NCBI RefSeq assembly: GCF_025854335.1
Contig: NZ_CP107716.1
Coordinates: 434,001 to 498,000 of the forward strand
Direction: 5' to 3'
Source: Pelagibacterium flavum
Lineage (GTDB): Bacteria > Pseudomonadota > Alphaproteobacteria > Rhizobiales > Devosiaceae
Length of the DNA: 64,000 nt
The notes under the pieces were generated by a model, which had not been told where the DNA came from, made no database searches, and worked only from the letters and a program-made list of their open reading frames with translations. The translations under genes were made by a program, and so were the position numbers. Shown here piece by piece: positions 9,311-18,456 of the stretch (position 1 is the first letter of the stretch; every line of letters begins with the position of its first letter).

Positions 9311-9650
9311 TCGGACACGGTGCTAGATCCAAATTGCATATGCCCCGGAACACAGCGCCCAGAACCAGACCAACGGCCAGCCTGCCAAGTCTTGTAATTT
9401 CGAGCCAGTGAGGCAGCGCCGTTAAAAGGAAACCCGAGCAGCGCCCGCTGCCCAGGCCAAAGACCGCTTCATGTTGATGCCACCAGCGTGCGGGAATTGG
9501 GACACCCCAAGCGACAATGGCAAAGGGGAGGGGCAGAAGGCAGGCCAGCGTAAACGCGACGAACATCAGTGCCATGCTTGGCGGATAGGTAATATCGCCG
9601 TCGCGGAGCGAAAATGCACTGTTGCGCGTGTAGCCAGTTTGGGGTGTCAC
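9311..9650 (-). pseudogene. nnrS: nnrS fragment
   Basis: The minus strand encodes a membrane segment with clear NnrS features: ARWWHQHEAVFGL followed by GFLLTALPHWLE, the first helices with the conserved WHxHE heme/copper-associated motif. NnrS is a polytopic NO-protective membrane protein of ~400 residues; here only about 110 residues survive before homology is lost near 9311. It sits close to a pseudoazurin gene, consistent with decay of a denitrification cluster. Confidence 0.6.
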
Positions 9651-9669
9651 GGCAGCAGAGCCACATTAG

Positions 9670-10116
9670 CTAGAGTGTGTTTGACCGCCATCGCTCCATT
9701 CCATTCAGCAGCTTGCGCTGCCGCCGGCCGAGCTCCGCCTCTTCGAGCAGTGGTTGAATCCAGCCGAGAACGTCGTCGGCCACTTCGACTAGATTGCTGG
9801 CGTCGTGCAATGGAAAGCGTGCAAAGACCGCTTCGAGGAATAGGGTGTGCAATCGCCGACAGTCTTGACGCGAAAGCAGCGCAATTGCGCGGTTGAGCCG
9901 ATCCACGGAGAGGTCGGGAAGGGATCTCATCTTCAGCTTGGCCAAAAAGAGTTCCACAGTTCCAAGCTCCAGCTCGGACCAGCGATTACCGACGATTTGC
10001 TTCATGACCGGGGCGAGTTGGGAATCGCACCGCACGCGATGCGATAGCTCTTCAACGACCGCTGTCAGATCTTGATCCTCAAAAAACAATGTTGGGGACG
10101 CGGTTGCAATGTCCAT
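9670..10116 (-). pseudogene. Globin-like (group III truncated haemoglobin-like) protein, degenerate
   Basis: About 148 residues whose layout follows group III truncated haemoglobins: LTAVVEELSHRVRCDSQLAPVM (B-helix pattern), VGNRWSELELGTVELF, and RRLHTLFLEAVFARF like the F-G region. The proximal histidine expected before the RRLHTLF segment is not in place and the FWSS motif is lost, so heme binding is doubtful. The minus frame from 10535 to 10116 just upstream is also free of stops and may be the front part of the same gene, joined by a frameshift near 10190. An intact paralogue lies at 39115-39552. Confidence 0.35.
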
Positions 10117-10535
10117 TAGCCACCGCACCGGTGAAGTCGATGCACAGGCCAGCCTGGACTCGGCATGGCACCAGGTCGCCCTTTGCCAGCCCAACTGACA
10201 AGAATGCTGTTGGCCCCGCCCGGGAGATCCCGCTCGAGTTGATCGACCACCCAGCTGCGGAAAATTTTGGCGCTGGTCCCGTCGAAATGGCATGCGAGAT
10301 TGACGATGTCTGCTGCCAAGCCGCCCGGTTCCCGTTCGGAAAGGGTCGGCGAAAACAAGAACTCAAAGGCGCTCTGAATTCTATCGAATAGTCCCTCCGA
10401 CAAGTGAGTGAAGAGATTGCTGAGGTGTCCATGGCTGCGCAGACGGGCGCAGGGTGCCAAGCCGAAAATCCGTTTACCTGCCAAGTCGTCTTGATCTGGA
10501 ACATCGGTTGGCGTGATCGTTTTTGCGTTATCCAT
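10116..10535 (-). pseudogene. Possible upstream half of a frameshifted gene
   Basis: A 139-residue frame beginning MDNAKTITPTDVPDQDDLAG, with protein-like composition (LFTHLSEGLFDRIQSAFEFLF) until about 10190, after which it becomes Arg/Pro-rich nonsense while the next frame becomes protein-like. This is the pattern of a single-base indel. No family is recognised. Confidence 0.3.
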
Positions 10536-11139
10536 GTCGGCTCACGGTCAAGTCTGGGGAACCCCATATTGTCCCCTGGGACTTGGGCTTCTTTGATCTG
10601 GCACAATGACGCCGCTGAGGTGACGGCTCATTGTTTGTGTTGGACAACAAAGGAGAGATGTTGCGATGTTGAAAAGGCCTTCCTTCGACCCGCACAGCCG
10701 GGACAAGACGGCTCTGCCCAAGCACCAGCAGGGGCCGCACTTTAGGGAGGTTCAGGATTTGGTGACCTGCATTTTGGTCGGCGCAAGTATGGAGGTTCAA
10801 TCCCTGGTCCTGATCGACCAGAGACCGGCTGAAAGTGAGACTGCTGCAACAAACGGTCAGTTTCCAAAAATGCTCCTTTTGAAGGTTCCGATCCGTGAAC
10901 GGACGAGCGCCGATCGAACCGAGCGGGTCCGATTCTGCTACCATGGATCTCAACTCTGTTTCGGCGCCGAAGACTAAGAGACCGCCTGTGCGCGTTAATG
11001 CCGCCGGGACCAAGCGCTTGAGTCGGCTCCATTTTGGCGTCGAGAAGAACTAGCCCGCAGGGCATTATCGCAAGCTATCCGATGGAACACGGGGCGCTGG
11101 GGTGGCATTTGCATCGTACACCCAACACAAGGAGACACC
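10536..11139. other. No supportable gene
   Basis: Six hundred bases with several overlapping frames on both strands but no recognisable domain. The last ~60 bases hold the leader of the pseudoazurin gene. Confidence 0.45.
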
Positions 11140-11610
11140 ATGCTGAAGAAAACAGCAATTGCCGTGGCTGCCCTGCTGAGCATGGGCGCAACACCCGTGC
11201 TTGCCGAAGAATTCGAAGTCCAGATGCTCAACCGTGGAGACGATGGGGAGATGATGGTCTTCGAGCCGGCCTATCTTCAGATCGCGCCAGGTGACACGGT
11301 GACATTCGTTCCCACTGATCCCACTCATAACGCCGAAACTATCTTGGGCATGCTTCCCGAGGGGGCGGAAGCCTTCAAGGGCAAGATCAACGAACAGATT
11401 TCGGTGACCTTTGAAGAGGAGGGGCTTTACGGCTACAAATGCGCGCCCCACTTCGGATTGGGAATGATCGGGCTTATTGAGGTCGGAGACTCTGAGACCA
11501 ACGCGGCTGAAGCACAGAACGTCACCATGCCGCCCGCTGCCCAGGAACGAATGGCCGTGCTATTTGAACAGGCGCTTTCGGGAAGCGAAGGGTCCAACCA
11601 GGACAATTAG
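11140..11610 (+). CDS. Pseudoazurin (blue copper protein)
   Basis: A 156-residue periplasmic cupredoxin with a Sec signal peptide (residues 1-22, ending VLA). Type 1 copper ligands are visible: His63 (in THNAET), Cys101, His104 and Met109 (in YKCAPHFGLGM). Pseudoazurin shuttles electrons from the bc1 complex to copper nitrite reductase and other denitrification enzymes. AAGGAG stands seven bases before the ATG. It is one of two pseudoazurins in the window; nirK is about 11 kb away. The C-terminal tail is about ten residues longer than in its sister. An IS3 element begins 65 bases downstream. Confidence 0.92.
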   Translation: MLKKTAIAVAALLSMGATPVLAEEFEVQMLNRGDDGEMMVFEPAYLQIAPGDTVTFVPTDPTHNAETILGMLPEGAEAFKGKINEQISVTFEEEGLYGYKCAPHFGLGMIGLIEVGDSETNAAEAQNVTMPPAAQERMAVLFEQALSGSEGSNQDN

Positions 11611-11731
11611 CAGAAGTCGCTCTTACCGCCCTGATTCATCACCAGGAGAAATGGCCGCCATATGTCTTGTTCATATGAATAGCCCCTAGATTTCTGGACG
11701 CCTTCTTCCCTAAATTTGAGGCAAGGAGGCC

Positions 11732-12007
11732 ATGATGCGGTCTGGCAATTTCAGTGATGAGTTCAAGCGTGATGCGGTCGCGCAGATTACCGAGCGGGGA
11801 TACCCCGTTGCGGAGGTTTCGAAGCGTCTCGGCGTGAGCCCGCATTCGCTCTATGCTTGGAAAAAGAAGTTCTCTAAGCCCTCGGGATCGGACGATGTGG
11901 ATCAAACAGCAGAGATCCGGCGACTGAAGAAGGAACTGGCGCGCGTCACCGAGGAGCGCGACATCTTAAAAAAAGCCACCGCGTATTTCGCCAAGGATGC
12001 AAAGTGA
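11732..12007 (+). CDS. IS3-family OrfA (HTH and leucine zipper)
   Basis: A 91-residue protein with helix-turn-helix YPVAEVSKRLGVSPHSLYAWKKK and a C-terminal coiled coil (EIRRLKKELARVTEERDILKKA). A run of seven A residues at 11968-11974 (TTAAAAAAAG) is the expected slippery sequence for a -1 frameshift giving the OrfAB transposase. Its stop overlaps the GTG of orfB. Confidence 0.92.
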   Translation: MMRSGNFSDEFKRDAVAQITERGYPVAEVSKRLGVSPHSLYAWKKKFSKPSGSDDVDQTAEIRRLKKELARVTEERDILKKATAYFAKDAK

Positions 12008-12864
12008 GATACGCGTTCATTGCCGAGCATCGCCAGCAGTTCACGGTTCGGGCAATGTGCCGTTGCCTGCGCATCCGACCCAGCGGTTTCTACGCGTGGC
12101 TGAAGAATCCGCTGAGCAAGCGGGCGTTGGAAGATGCACGTCAGACGGAGCTCATCAGCAATGCCTGGAAGGAAAGCGGCAGGGTCTATGGCTACCGCAA
12201 GCTCCATGACGACCTTCTCGATCAGGGAGAGACCAGTTGTGCCAACCGCATTGCTCGTCTTGCGAGGCTTGCCGGGATCAAGGCGCAGATCGGCTACAAG
12301 CGACGGCCCGGCTCCTATGGCGGCAGGCCCTCGATCGTGGTCGACAATACCTTGGCCCGCCAGTTCGATGTGGAGGCTCCAGACAGGGCGTGGGTGACCG
12401 ACATCACCTACATCAGAACCCAGGAAGGCTTTGCCTATCTGGCCGTTGTCATCGACCTGTTCTCACGTCGTGTCATCGGCTGGTCAATGCACAGCCGCCA
12501 GACAACCGACGTCGTGTTGCAGGCTTTGCTCATGGCAGTGTGGCGTCGAAAGCCCAAGAACAAGGTCCTGATTCATTCCGACCAGGGTTCCCAGTTCACC
12601 AGCATGGACTGGGCAGCATTTCTCAAGCATCACAATCTTGAGCATTCAATGAGCCGACGGGGGAATTGCCACGACAACGCTGTGGCAGAAAGCTTCTTCA
12701 ATCTGCTCAAGCGTGAGCGGATACGGCGCAGAACCTATCGAACACGCCAAGAGGCAAGGCAGGACGTGTTCGACTACATCGAAATGTTCTACAACCCAAA
12801 ACGAAAGCACGTCCGGAACGGGATGCTGTCACCCGTCGAGTTCGAACGACAGCAGGAAAACTAA
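12004..12864 (+). CDS. IS3-family OrfB transposase, DDE catalytic part
   Basis: A 286-residue integrase-core transposase with HTH_21 at the N-terminus and an intact DDE triad: Asp in WVTDITYI, Asp in IHSDQGSQF, Glu in NAVAESFFNLLK. It starts at a GTG overlapping the orfA stop, or is produced as a fusion through -1 frameshifting. The C-terminal YNPKRKH...LSPVEFE motif is present. Confidence 0.93.
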   Translation: MRYAFIAEHRQQFTVRAMCRCLRIRPSGFYAWLKNPLSKRALEDARQTELISNAWKESGRVYGYRKLHDDLLDQGETSCANRIARLARLAGIKAQIGYKRRPGSYGGRPSIVVDNTLARQFDVEAPDRAWVTDITYIRTQEGFAYLAVVIDLFSRRVIGWSMHSRQTTDVVLQALLMAVWRRKPKNKVLIHSDQGSQFTSMDWAAFLKHHNLEHSMSRRGNCHDNAVAESFFNLLKRERIRRRTYRTRQEARQDVFDYIEMFYNPKRKHVRNGMLSPVEFERQQEN

Positions 12865-12949
12865 CCCGAGGGTGTCCACGAAACTCGGGGCTATTCAATA
12901 TGACGGCCTTTCATTTTGGAATACGATGGCTCATTGGGCGGGAGGGGGG

Positions 12950-13081
12950 TCAGATCAGGCCGACGACAATTCCCACAAGGCTCATTGCAGCTGAAATCAT
13001 GCTGGGAACGAGAACGATGATTCCGGAAATGACTGCAAGCGCAATGATAATGCGATCTCTAGTGCGGCGGGTAAGAATCAT
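12950..13081 (-). CDS. Possible small membrane protein, 43 aa
   Basis: From the ATG at 13081 the frame encodes a basic N-terminus (ILTRRTRDR) and one or two hydrophobic segments (IIIALAVISGIIVLVPSM, then AAMSLVGIVVGLI). It overlaps the end of ccoS by 23 bases, so it could be the last gene of the cbb3 operon. No family is recognised. Confidence 0.35.
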   Translation of the reverse strand: MILTRRTRDRIIIALAVISGIIVLVPSMISAAMSLVGIVVGLI

Positions 13082-13307
13082 TGTGTTTCCGGGTGCTGTC
13101 CTGCACCCGCTCTCCTTGCGATTGGTGAATCGGAATTGAACTCGATGTCGAGCTCTCGCTGGGGGAGCCTTGCTCCTCAAGCAAAATGCGCTCGGCCGCC
13201 CCCTGGAGATCGTCATACTGACCGCTTTGGAGGGACCATAGAAATGCGGTCAGACCCGCCAGTCCCATGAGGACCCCCAAGATAATGAGAAAGAGCACGC
13301 CGTCCAT
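13059..13307 (-). CDS. ccoS: cbb3 oxidase assembly protein CcoS
   Basis: An 82-residue protein with one N-terminal transmembrane helix (VLFLIILGVLMGLAGLTAFLW) followed by the family motif SLQSGQYDDLQGAAERIL. CcoS is required for insertion of heme b and copper into cbb3 oxidase. The C-terminal ~35 residues are polar and variable, longer than usual. It starts four bases after the ccoI stop and belongs to the same operon. Confidence 0.9.
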   Translation of the reverse strand: MDGVLFLIILGVLMGLAGLTAFLWSLQSGQYDDLQGAAERILLEEQGSPSESSTSSSIPIHQSQGERVQDSTRKHNDSYPPH

Positions 13308-13311
13308 GGGA

Positions 13312-15561
13312 TCATACTGCCTCGAGCGGCAGGTGGTAACGTGCGGCTTCTGGATCTTTCACTGCTGTTCCGCTGCGGCTCAGGCGCATGGCGTTGGCCA
13401 CTACAATGATCGATGAAAGCGACATTGCCAGCGCAGCGACAAGTGGCGTTACGTATCCCAGTACAGCAATGGGGACGGCAATGCCGTTGTAGAGGACAGC
13501 AGCTGCCAGGTTCTGGCGAACGAGCCGATCCGCCTTTCGGGCGGTGACAATGGCTTCCCGAACGGAGGTCAGGCTGGGGCGTGTAAAGACCATGTCGGCG
13601 GCTTGGCGTCCAATGTCCGCCGCGGACGACGGTGCGATCGAGACGTGTGCGGCCGCAAGGGACGGCGCATCGTTCAGGCCGTCCCCGACCATGAGCACTG
13701 TGCGGCCCTCCTGGGCGAGTTGGTCGAGGATCTCAACCTTGTGTTGAGGCAGGCATTGTGCGTGAAATTGCTCTATTCCCAACTCCCTTGCTGATTGCGC
13801 AACGGGTTCAGATCGATCTCCCGAGAGCATCAAAACCTTGAACCCGTCCCTTTTTAGCTTGGCAACTGTTTCGTGTGCGCCGCTGCGGAAGTTATCGGTG
13901 AACCGGAACGTGGCTAGCTCGACACCCACCCGGCTCAGGACGACTTCGGGATCGGGTCCGCTCTGTAGCGTTTTGCCCGTCTCGCACGCCCATACACGCT
14001 TCCCGAGACGATAGGACGTCTCTCCGATCCGGGCGCTAACACCTGCGCCCGGCTCTTCATTGACGTCGGTGATGCTGGGGATAGAACCGGCCCATTTAAT
14101 CGACCGCGCGATAGATACCGATAGGGGGTGTCGGGAGGCTTGAGCCAAGGCAAGGGCGATGGAAAGAATCTCCGGGCTGGTTTCGCTCGAGCTCTTGAGC
14201 ACCGGGTGGCCGGAAGTCAAAGTCCCGGTTTTGTCGAATACGATGGTATCCACCTGCGAGAGGCGCTCGATGGCAGAGCCATCCTTGGTCAACACGCCGG
14301 TTTCGAACAACCGGCGCGCCGCCACAACATGTACGATCGGCACAGCCAGGCCAAGGGCGCAGGGGCATGTAATAATCAGAACCGCAATGGCGGTCGTCAC
14401 GGCCATGTGCCAATCGCCCGAAACCATCAGCCATACCAGGCCCGTGAGCAAAGCTGCCAGGTGCACGATAGGTGAATAGAGTTCCGAGACGCGGTCAGCC
14501 AGTCGACGATACCTGTTGCGACCGTTCTCTGCCAATTCGACCAGCCGCATCATCTCGGAAAGAAATGAATCTTTTGCCGCAGCAAGAACCTTTATGTGCA
14601 AAGGCGCCTGGAGATTAAGGGTCCCCGCGCGCACCTGATCCCCTGGCCCCACAGAAACTGGCAGACCTTCTCCTGTGACCATTGCGCAGTCGAACAGCGA
14701 GGTTCCGGACATGACAGTGCCATCAACCGGCAGGCGCTCGCCCGCAGCCAGTGCGAGCGTCATGCCGGGGACAATTTCGGAAACAGGACAATAGGCGTAC
14801 CTGCCATCTTCTTGCACCACACTGGCACCGCGGGGCGTCAAACTGGCCAGGCCCTTGACGGCGCTGCGTGCCCGCTCGCGCATGGCATGATCGAGCGTTC
14901 GGCCAACAAGAAGAAAAAACAGCAGTGTAACCGAGGCATCGAAATAGGCGTGCTCACCGCCCACGACAGTCTCGTAAAGACTCAAGCCAAAGGCAAGAAT
15001 TACCCCTACAGATATCGGGACGTCCATGTTTGAGCGCCCATGCCTTAACGCGTTGCGCGCCGACGAAAAAAACACGCGACCTGAAAAGAGCAGAGTCGGC
15101 ATGGCAATCGCCGCCGAAAGCCAATGAAACAGCTCGCGCGTGGCGGCATCGGCACCGGCCCAGACGGCGACAGAAAGCATCATGATGTTGGCAGCCGCAA
15201 ACCCAGCGACGGCCAGAGCTCTAATGAGCCGGTAATAATGGGGATCGGCACGTGGTCCGTTATCGACCAGATGCGCATCAAAACCGATGGTTTCCAGTGC
15301 CTCGAGCAGAGGCGGCACCGTCGCACTCTTCCACTCGACTGTCGCACGCTTGGTGGACAGATTGGCGCGCGCCATCTCGACGTCGGGTAGCGCTGAGAGT
15401 GTCTTTTCCACTTTGCTCATGCATCCCCCGCAATGCATGCCGGGCACCGACAGGCTGGTTCGGAAGCGTCCGCTTCCCAAACTCTGACTTGCGAATAGCA
15501 GATCGCGGGCGCTGCCAGTTTGCGTATTGCCGAGCTCGAGCGGTGCAGCCGGAGCGTCCAT
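13312..15561 (-). CDS. ccoI: Copper-transporting P1B-type ATPase CcoI (FixI)
   Basis: A 749-residue P-type ATPase that supplies copper for the CuB site of cbb3 oxidase. Visible: N-terminal heavy-metal domain GMHCGGC (Cys44, Cys47), actuator motif TGEGLP (296-301), the membrane copper motif CPC (399-401), phosphorylation site DKTGT (Asp443) and hinge GDGLNDAP. Eight membrane segments fit the family. The position between a DUF2189 gene and ccoS, together with the CPC and HMA motifs, points to CcoI rather than CopA. Confidence 0.92.
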   Translation of the reverse strand: MDAPAAPLELGNTQTGSARDLLFASQSLGSGRFRTSLSVPGMHCGGCMSKVEKTLSALPDVEMARANLSTKRATVEWKSATVPPLLEALETIGFDAHLVDNGPRADPHYYRLIRALAVAGFAAANIMMLSVAVWAGADAATRELFHWLSAAIAMPTLLFSGRVFFSSARNALRHGRSNMDVPISVGVILAFGLSLYETVVGGEHAYFDASVTLLFFLLVGRTLDHAMRERARSAVKGLASLTPRGASVVQEDGRYAYCPVSEIVPGMTLALAAGERLPVDGTVMSGTSLFDCAMVTGEGLPVSVGPGDQVRAGTLNLQAPLHIKVLAAAKDSFLSEMMRLVELAENGRNRYRRLADRVSELYSPIVHLAALLTGLVWLMVSGDWHMAVTTAIAVLIITCPCALGLAVPIVHVVAARRLFETGVLTKDGSAIERLSQVDTIVFDKTGTLTSGHPVLKSSSETSPEILSIALALAQASRHPLSVSIARSIKWAGSIPSITDVNEEPGAGVSARIGETSYRLGKRVWACETGKTLQSGPDPEVVLSRVGVELATFRFTDNFRSGAHETVAKLKRDGFKVLMLSGDRSEPVAQSARELGIEQFHAQCLPQHKVEILDQLAQEGRTVLMVGDGLNDAPSLAAAHVSIAPSSAADIGRQAADMVFTRPSLTSVREAIVTARKADRLVRQNLAAAVLYNGIAVPIAVLGYVTPLVAALAMSLSSIIVVANAMRLSRSGTAVKDPEAARYHLPLEAV

Positions 15562-15572
15562 TTTTGGCTCCT

Positions 15573-16388
15573 TTATCCTTCGGGCATCATATCCCTATAG
15601 GCATGCCAAGTCGCATGGCCAAGAAGGGGAAAAATGATGATGAGCCCCAACAGGAAAGTCGCGATCGATATGCCGACCATAACCAGGACGACGGCCCCCC
15701 AGGCAACCATTACCGGGAGGTTGTTCCAAACGAGTGCCATGCTGGTGCCCATTGCCGAAAGCGCGTCTGTGCGCCTGTCGAGCAGCATGGGAATGGAAAA
15801 GGCGCTCACGGCGAAGCCGAGCGCTGCGAAAAGCCCGCCCACGACAATGCCCGTGGCCAGCATTCCCCATCCGGCGGGGGTGCCGATGATGAGTGGTATG
15901 AATTCGTCAGCGCCCGGGAATGCCCGATAGCCGAAAAACAGGGCGTAGACCAGCACTGCAGCCCGCAGCCAGATGAGCGCCAGCAGCGTAAGCAGGAGCC
16001 CCACAAACAGCATTTGACCGCCCGAATGCGCCTTGACGGCCAACATGTCGGAAAGCCGCACACGCTCGCCCTGTGCCAGTTTGGCACTCTTTTGATAAAG
16101 GCCCATGGCCACCAATGGCGCAACGATCATGAAGCCTGAAAGGGCAGGAAACAGGACATAGTCGAGATTGAATTCGAAAAACGTGTAAATGAGAAGCCCG
16201 GAAAGGACCGCGACCAAAAGCCCGTAGACCAGACTGGAGAGTGGATTGGCGGTGAGGTCGCGCGCTCCAGATCTTATCCATGAAAAGACGCGAGAGGGCG
16301 GCAAGTGGCGCTGCAGGTGCGGATTGCGAGTCTCTTCAATGCCGGATGGTCTACTTAGCAGCCAGTAGTGTTCTTCGCTTTCACTCAT
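15573..16388 (-). CDS. DUF2189 polytopic membrane protein
   Basis: A 271-residue inner-membrane protein with about six hydrophobic segments (for example LVYGLLVAVLSGLLIYTF, FIPLIIGTPAGWGMLATGIVVGGLF and VVLVMVGISIATFLLGLIIIFPLLGHATWHAYRDM). It matches DUF2189, which is often encoded with cbb3 oxidase or near cytochrome genes; its function is unknown. It begins 15 bases after the stop of the 67-aa gene and ends 11 bases before ccoI, so it is part of the operon. Confidence 0.8.
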   Translation of the reverse strand: MSESEEHYWLLSRPSGIEETRNPHLQRHLPPSRVFSWIRSGARDLTANPLSSLVYGLLVAVLSGLLIYTFFEFNLDYVLFPALSGFMIVAPLVAMGLYQKSAKLAQGERVRLSDMLAVKAHSGGQMLFVGLLLTLLALIWLRAAVLVYALFFGYRAFPGADEFIPLIIGTPAGWGMLATGIVVGGLFAALGFAVSAFSIPMLLDRRTDALSAMGTSMALVWNNLPVMVAWGAVVLVMVGISIATFLLGLIIIFPLLGHATWHAYRDMMPEG

Positions 16389-16403
16389 TGGTGCCCTCCA
16401 GAA

Positions 16404-16607
16404 CTAACATGACGACTTGGCAGCACTGAGCTGCCCGGCCCCGGACTCGCCGACCTTGACGTGATCGACACATGCAGGTTGCGAACTGAAGGCGACAAAG
16501 ACAAGGTGGGCGTTGGCGCCCACGAACAGCGCCGTTGCAATACCGATTCCCAGGATCACATATGTCCTTGTGCGAATTCGCTTTGGTGCAGGTGTGCCGT
16601 CTCCCAT
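16404..16607 (-). CDS. Small membrane protein in ccoH position, 67 aa
   Basis: One transmembrane helix (VILGIGIATALFVGANAHLVFVAF) followed by a short outside segment with SSQPACVDHVK and a final Cys. It takes the place where ccoG/ccoH (fixG/fixH) usually stand between ccoP and ccoI, but it is far too short for either and lacks the FixH pattern. It may be a substitute assembly factor, judged by context only. Confidence 0.65.
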   Translation of the reverse strand: MGDGTPAPKRIRTRTYVILGIGIATALFVGANAHLVFVAFSSQPACVDHVKVGESGAGQLSAAKSSC

Positions 16608-16609
16608 GA

Positions 16610-17494
16610 TCAGGGCACCTGATTGGCTAAGGAATACACGTAAAGAGCCAGCGTGCGGATCTGGGCTGGGGTCAGCCGTTCTTCCCAGGACGGCATATGG
16701 CCAACGCGTCCACCGTGCACGGACGCAATGATGTCGGTAAGCTCACCACCATAAATCCAGGTGCCATCGGCAAGGTTGGGCGCGCCGGCCTCAGGAAAGC
16801 CCGTGGCGTCTTCCCCGTGGCATCCCGCACAATTGGTTGCAAAGCTCTCGCGTCCGGCCTGAAGGCTCTCGAGATTTTCCGCTGTGGAATAGTCTGGATT
16901 GCTCAGCGAGTAGACATAGCGCGCCACGTTTATCACTTCGGGCCGCGACAGCATCTGTTGGGCACCAAAGGCCGGCATTTGCGCAAACCGGGTGTCGACA
17001 TGCTGGGCGTTGATGCCGATGCGCAATGTATCGGCAATCGCAGTTACGCTGCCGTCACCCCATATCCAGTCGTTATCGGTCAGGTCAGGATAACCCACGC
17101 CGCCTTCGGCATCCCTGCCATGACAGGCTGCGCAATTGTCCCCAAACAACTGATGGCCGGCGCCAGTGACCTGTTCCATCAAGGCTGCATCCGCCAGGAT
17201 CTCGTCTTCCGGCAACTCCAAAACGGCCGTGCTCCAGGCTTCGCGTGACGACTGAATCTCGGTGATGGCTTCATTGGCACTGTTTACCTGATTGATGCCC
17301 AGCACACCGGGTGTGTAGGTCCAACCGAGCGGAAAAGCTGGCATCAGCACCCACCAGATCACCGCAAAGACGTGGGTCACAATGACAAAGATCAAAATGC
17401 CGCGCGGCACGGGCGTGTCGAGTTCCTTGATCCCGTTCCATTCATGCCCGGTGGTCTGTTCCCCTGTGACCTCGTCGCGCTCCTTCTCGCTCAT
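16610..17494 (-). CDS. ccoP: cbb3 cytochrome c oxidase subunit III CcoP
   Basis: A 294-residue diheme cytochrome c. One membrane anchor lies at residues 31-52, followed by two c-type domains with CAACH at 121-125 and CAGCH at 222-226; axial methionines are available in QMPAF and HMPSW. It passes electrons from the bc1 complex to CcoO/CcoN in the periplasm. Its ATG overlaps the ccoQ stop by four bases. Confidence 0.95.
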   Translation of the reverse strand: MSEKERDEVTGEQTTGHEWNGIKELDTPVPRGILIFVIVTHVFAVIWWVLMPAFPLGWTYTPGVLGINQVNSANEAITEIQSSREAWSTAVLELPEDEILADAALMEQVTGAGHQLFGDNCAACHGRDAEGGVGYPDLTDNDWIWGDGSVTAIADTLRIGINAQHVDTRFAQMPAFGAQQMLSRPEVINVARYVYSLSNPDYSTAENLESLQAGRESFATNCAGCHGEDATGFPEAGAPNLADGTWIYGGELTDIIASVHGGRVGHMPSWEERLTPAQIRTLALYVYSLANQVP

Positions 17495-17655
17495 GGCCGG
17501 TCGTCCTTGTCGAGTATGCTGTGTTTGGCGCGATGGAACTTGTCCTTATTTCGCGGCCAGAAGGTATAAATCATCACACCTATGGCCATGGCGATGAGGT
17601 AGAACAGGCCCCAGCTCTTGGAAAAGGCAACGAGCGTGCTGTGGTCAAACTCCAT
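17491..17655 (-). CDS. ccoQ: cbb3 oxidase small subunit CcoQ
   Basis: A 54-residue single-span protein: MEFDHSTLVAFSKSWGLFY, a helix ending IGVMIYTFWPRNKDKF, and a charged tail. This is the standard CcoQ pattern (W-P-x-N-K-x-x-F). CcoQ stabilises the assembled complex. It starts four bases after ccoO and its ATGA overlaps ccoP. Confidence 0.92.
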   Translation of the reverse strand: MEFDHSTLVAFSKSWGLFYLIAMAIGVMIYTFWPRNKDKFHRAKHSILDKDDRP

Positions 17656-17659
17656 ATCC

Positions 17660-18451
17660 TCACTCCTCGACCGATGGGGAGATCAATTGCGAAGCGTCTT
17701 CACCCGCAACATCGGGCGCCTCCTGCATGTCCGGGCTCTGCTCATAGGCCGCATTGGTCAGCAGACCCAGAATCTGCAGATAAGCAACCAATGCATCCAT
17801 CTCGGTGACTGTTCCTGTTACACCGTCAAACAAGCTCACCTGAGTTTCTTCGCCGTAACGTGCAGCGAGCCCGGTTCCAAATGAACTCTCAGGGTCGGCC
17901 TGGGCAATGGCATCGGTGGCTGCGTTCTCGACCATTTCCTGGGTATAGGGCACGCCGACCATCCGCTGGGCATTCAGTCGGCCGGCCAGCTCATAGACGT
18001 CAAGCTCGGTCTCCATGAGCCATGGATAGGCAGGCATGTTCGACTCGGGGGTTACCTGTCGCGGATTGATCAGGTGCGCCACGTGCCAGATGTCGGAATA
18101 TTTGCCGCCGACGCGGGCGAGGTCGGGTCCGGTCCTCTTGGACCCCCACTGCATTGGATGGTCGTATTGCGACTCAACGGCAAGCGAATAGGGGCCGTAG
18201 CGGTCGACCTCATCGACCAGGGTGCGCACCATCTGGGAGTGGCATGCATAACATCCCTCTCGAACATAGATGTCGCGCCCTGCCAATTCGAGCGGCGTAT
18301 ACAGCCGCATGTCGGGAACATCTTCCACAGTCTCATCGATGGTAAAAAGCGGGACGATCTCGACGATCCCCCCCACACTTGCGGCCGCGATAATCGCCAG
18401 GACAAATCCGATGGCAGTACGCTCGATTTTCCGGTGAAACAGTTCTGCCAC
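17660..18451 (-). CDS. ccoO: cbb3 cytochrome c oxidase subunit II CcoO
   Basis: A 263-residue monoheme cytochrome c with one N-terminal anchor (residues 13-35) and the heme site CYACHSQ at 67-73. The following segment (YGPYSLAVESQYDHPMQWGSKRTGPDLARVGGKYS) is diagnostic for CcoO/FixO. The C-terminus is about 20 residues longer than in many relatives and acidic. It is separated from ccoN by five bases. Confidence 0.95.
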   Translation of the reverse strand: MAELFHRKIERTAIGFVLAIIAAASVGGIVEIVPLFTIDETVEDVPDMRLYTPLELAGRDIYVREGCYACHSQMVRTLVDEVDRYGPYSLAVESQYDHPMQWGSKRTGPDLARVGGKYSDIWHVAHLINPRQVTPESNMPAYPWLMETELDVYELAGRLNAQRMVGVPYTQEMVENAATDAIAQADPESSFGTGLAARYGEETQVSLFDGVTGTVTEMDALVAYLQILGLLTNAAYEQSPDMQEAPDVAGEDASQLISPSVEE

Positions 18452-18456
18452 GTCTC

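Larger units (their letters stand above)
11676..12897 (+). mobile_element. IS3-family insertion sequence
   Basis: A 1222-bp element with inverted repeats beginning TGAATAGCCCC at the left and its counterpart GGGGCTATTCA at the right. It is flanked by the direct repeat ATA (11673-11675 and 12898-12900), the 3-bp duplication typical of IS3 elements. Both reading frames and the slippery site are intact, so it appears complete and recent. Confidence 0.9.

Noticed and set aside
10666..10977. Possible 103-codon gene before pseudoazurin
   Set aside because: No family, no convincing ribosome site, and equally open frames on the other strand.
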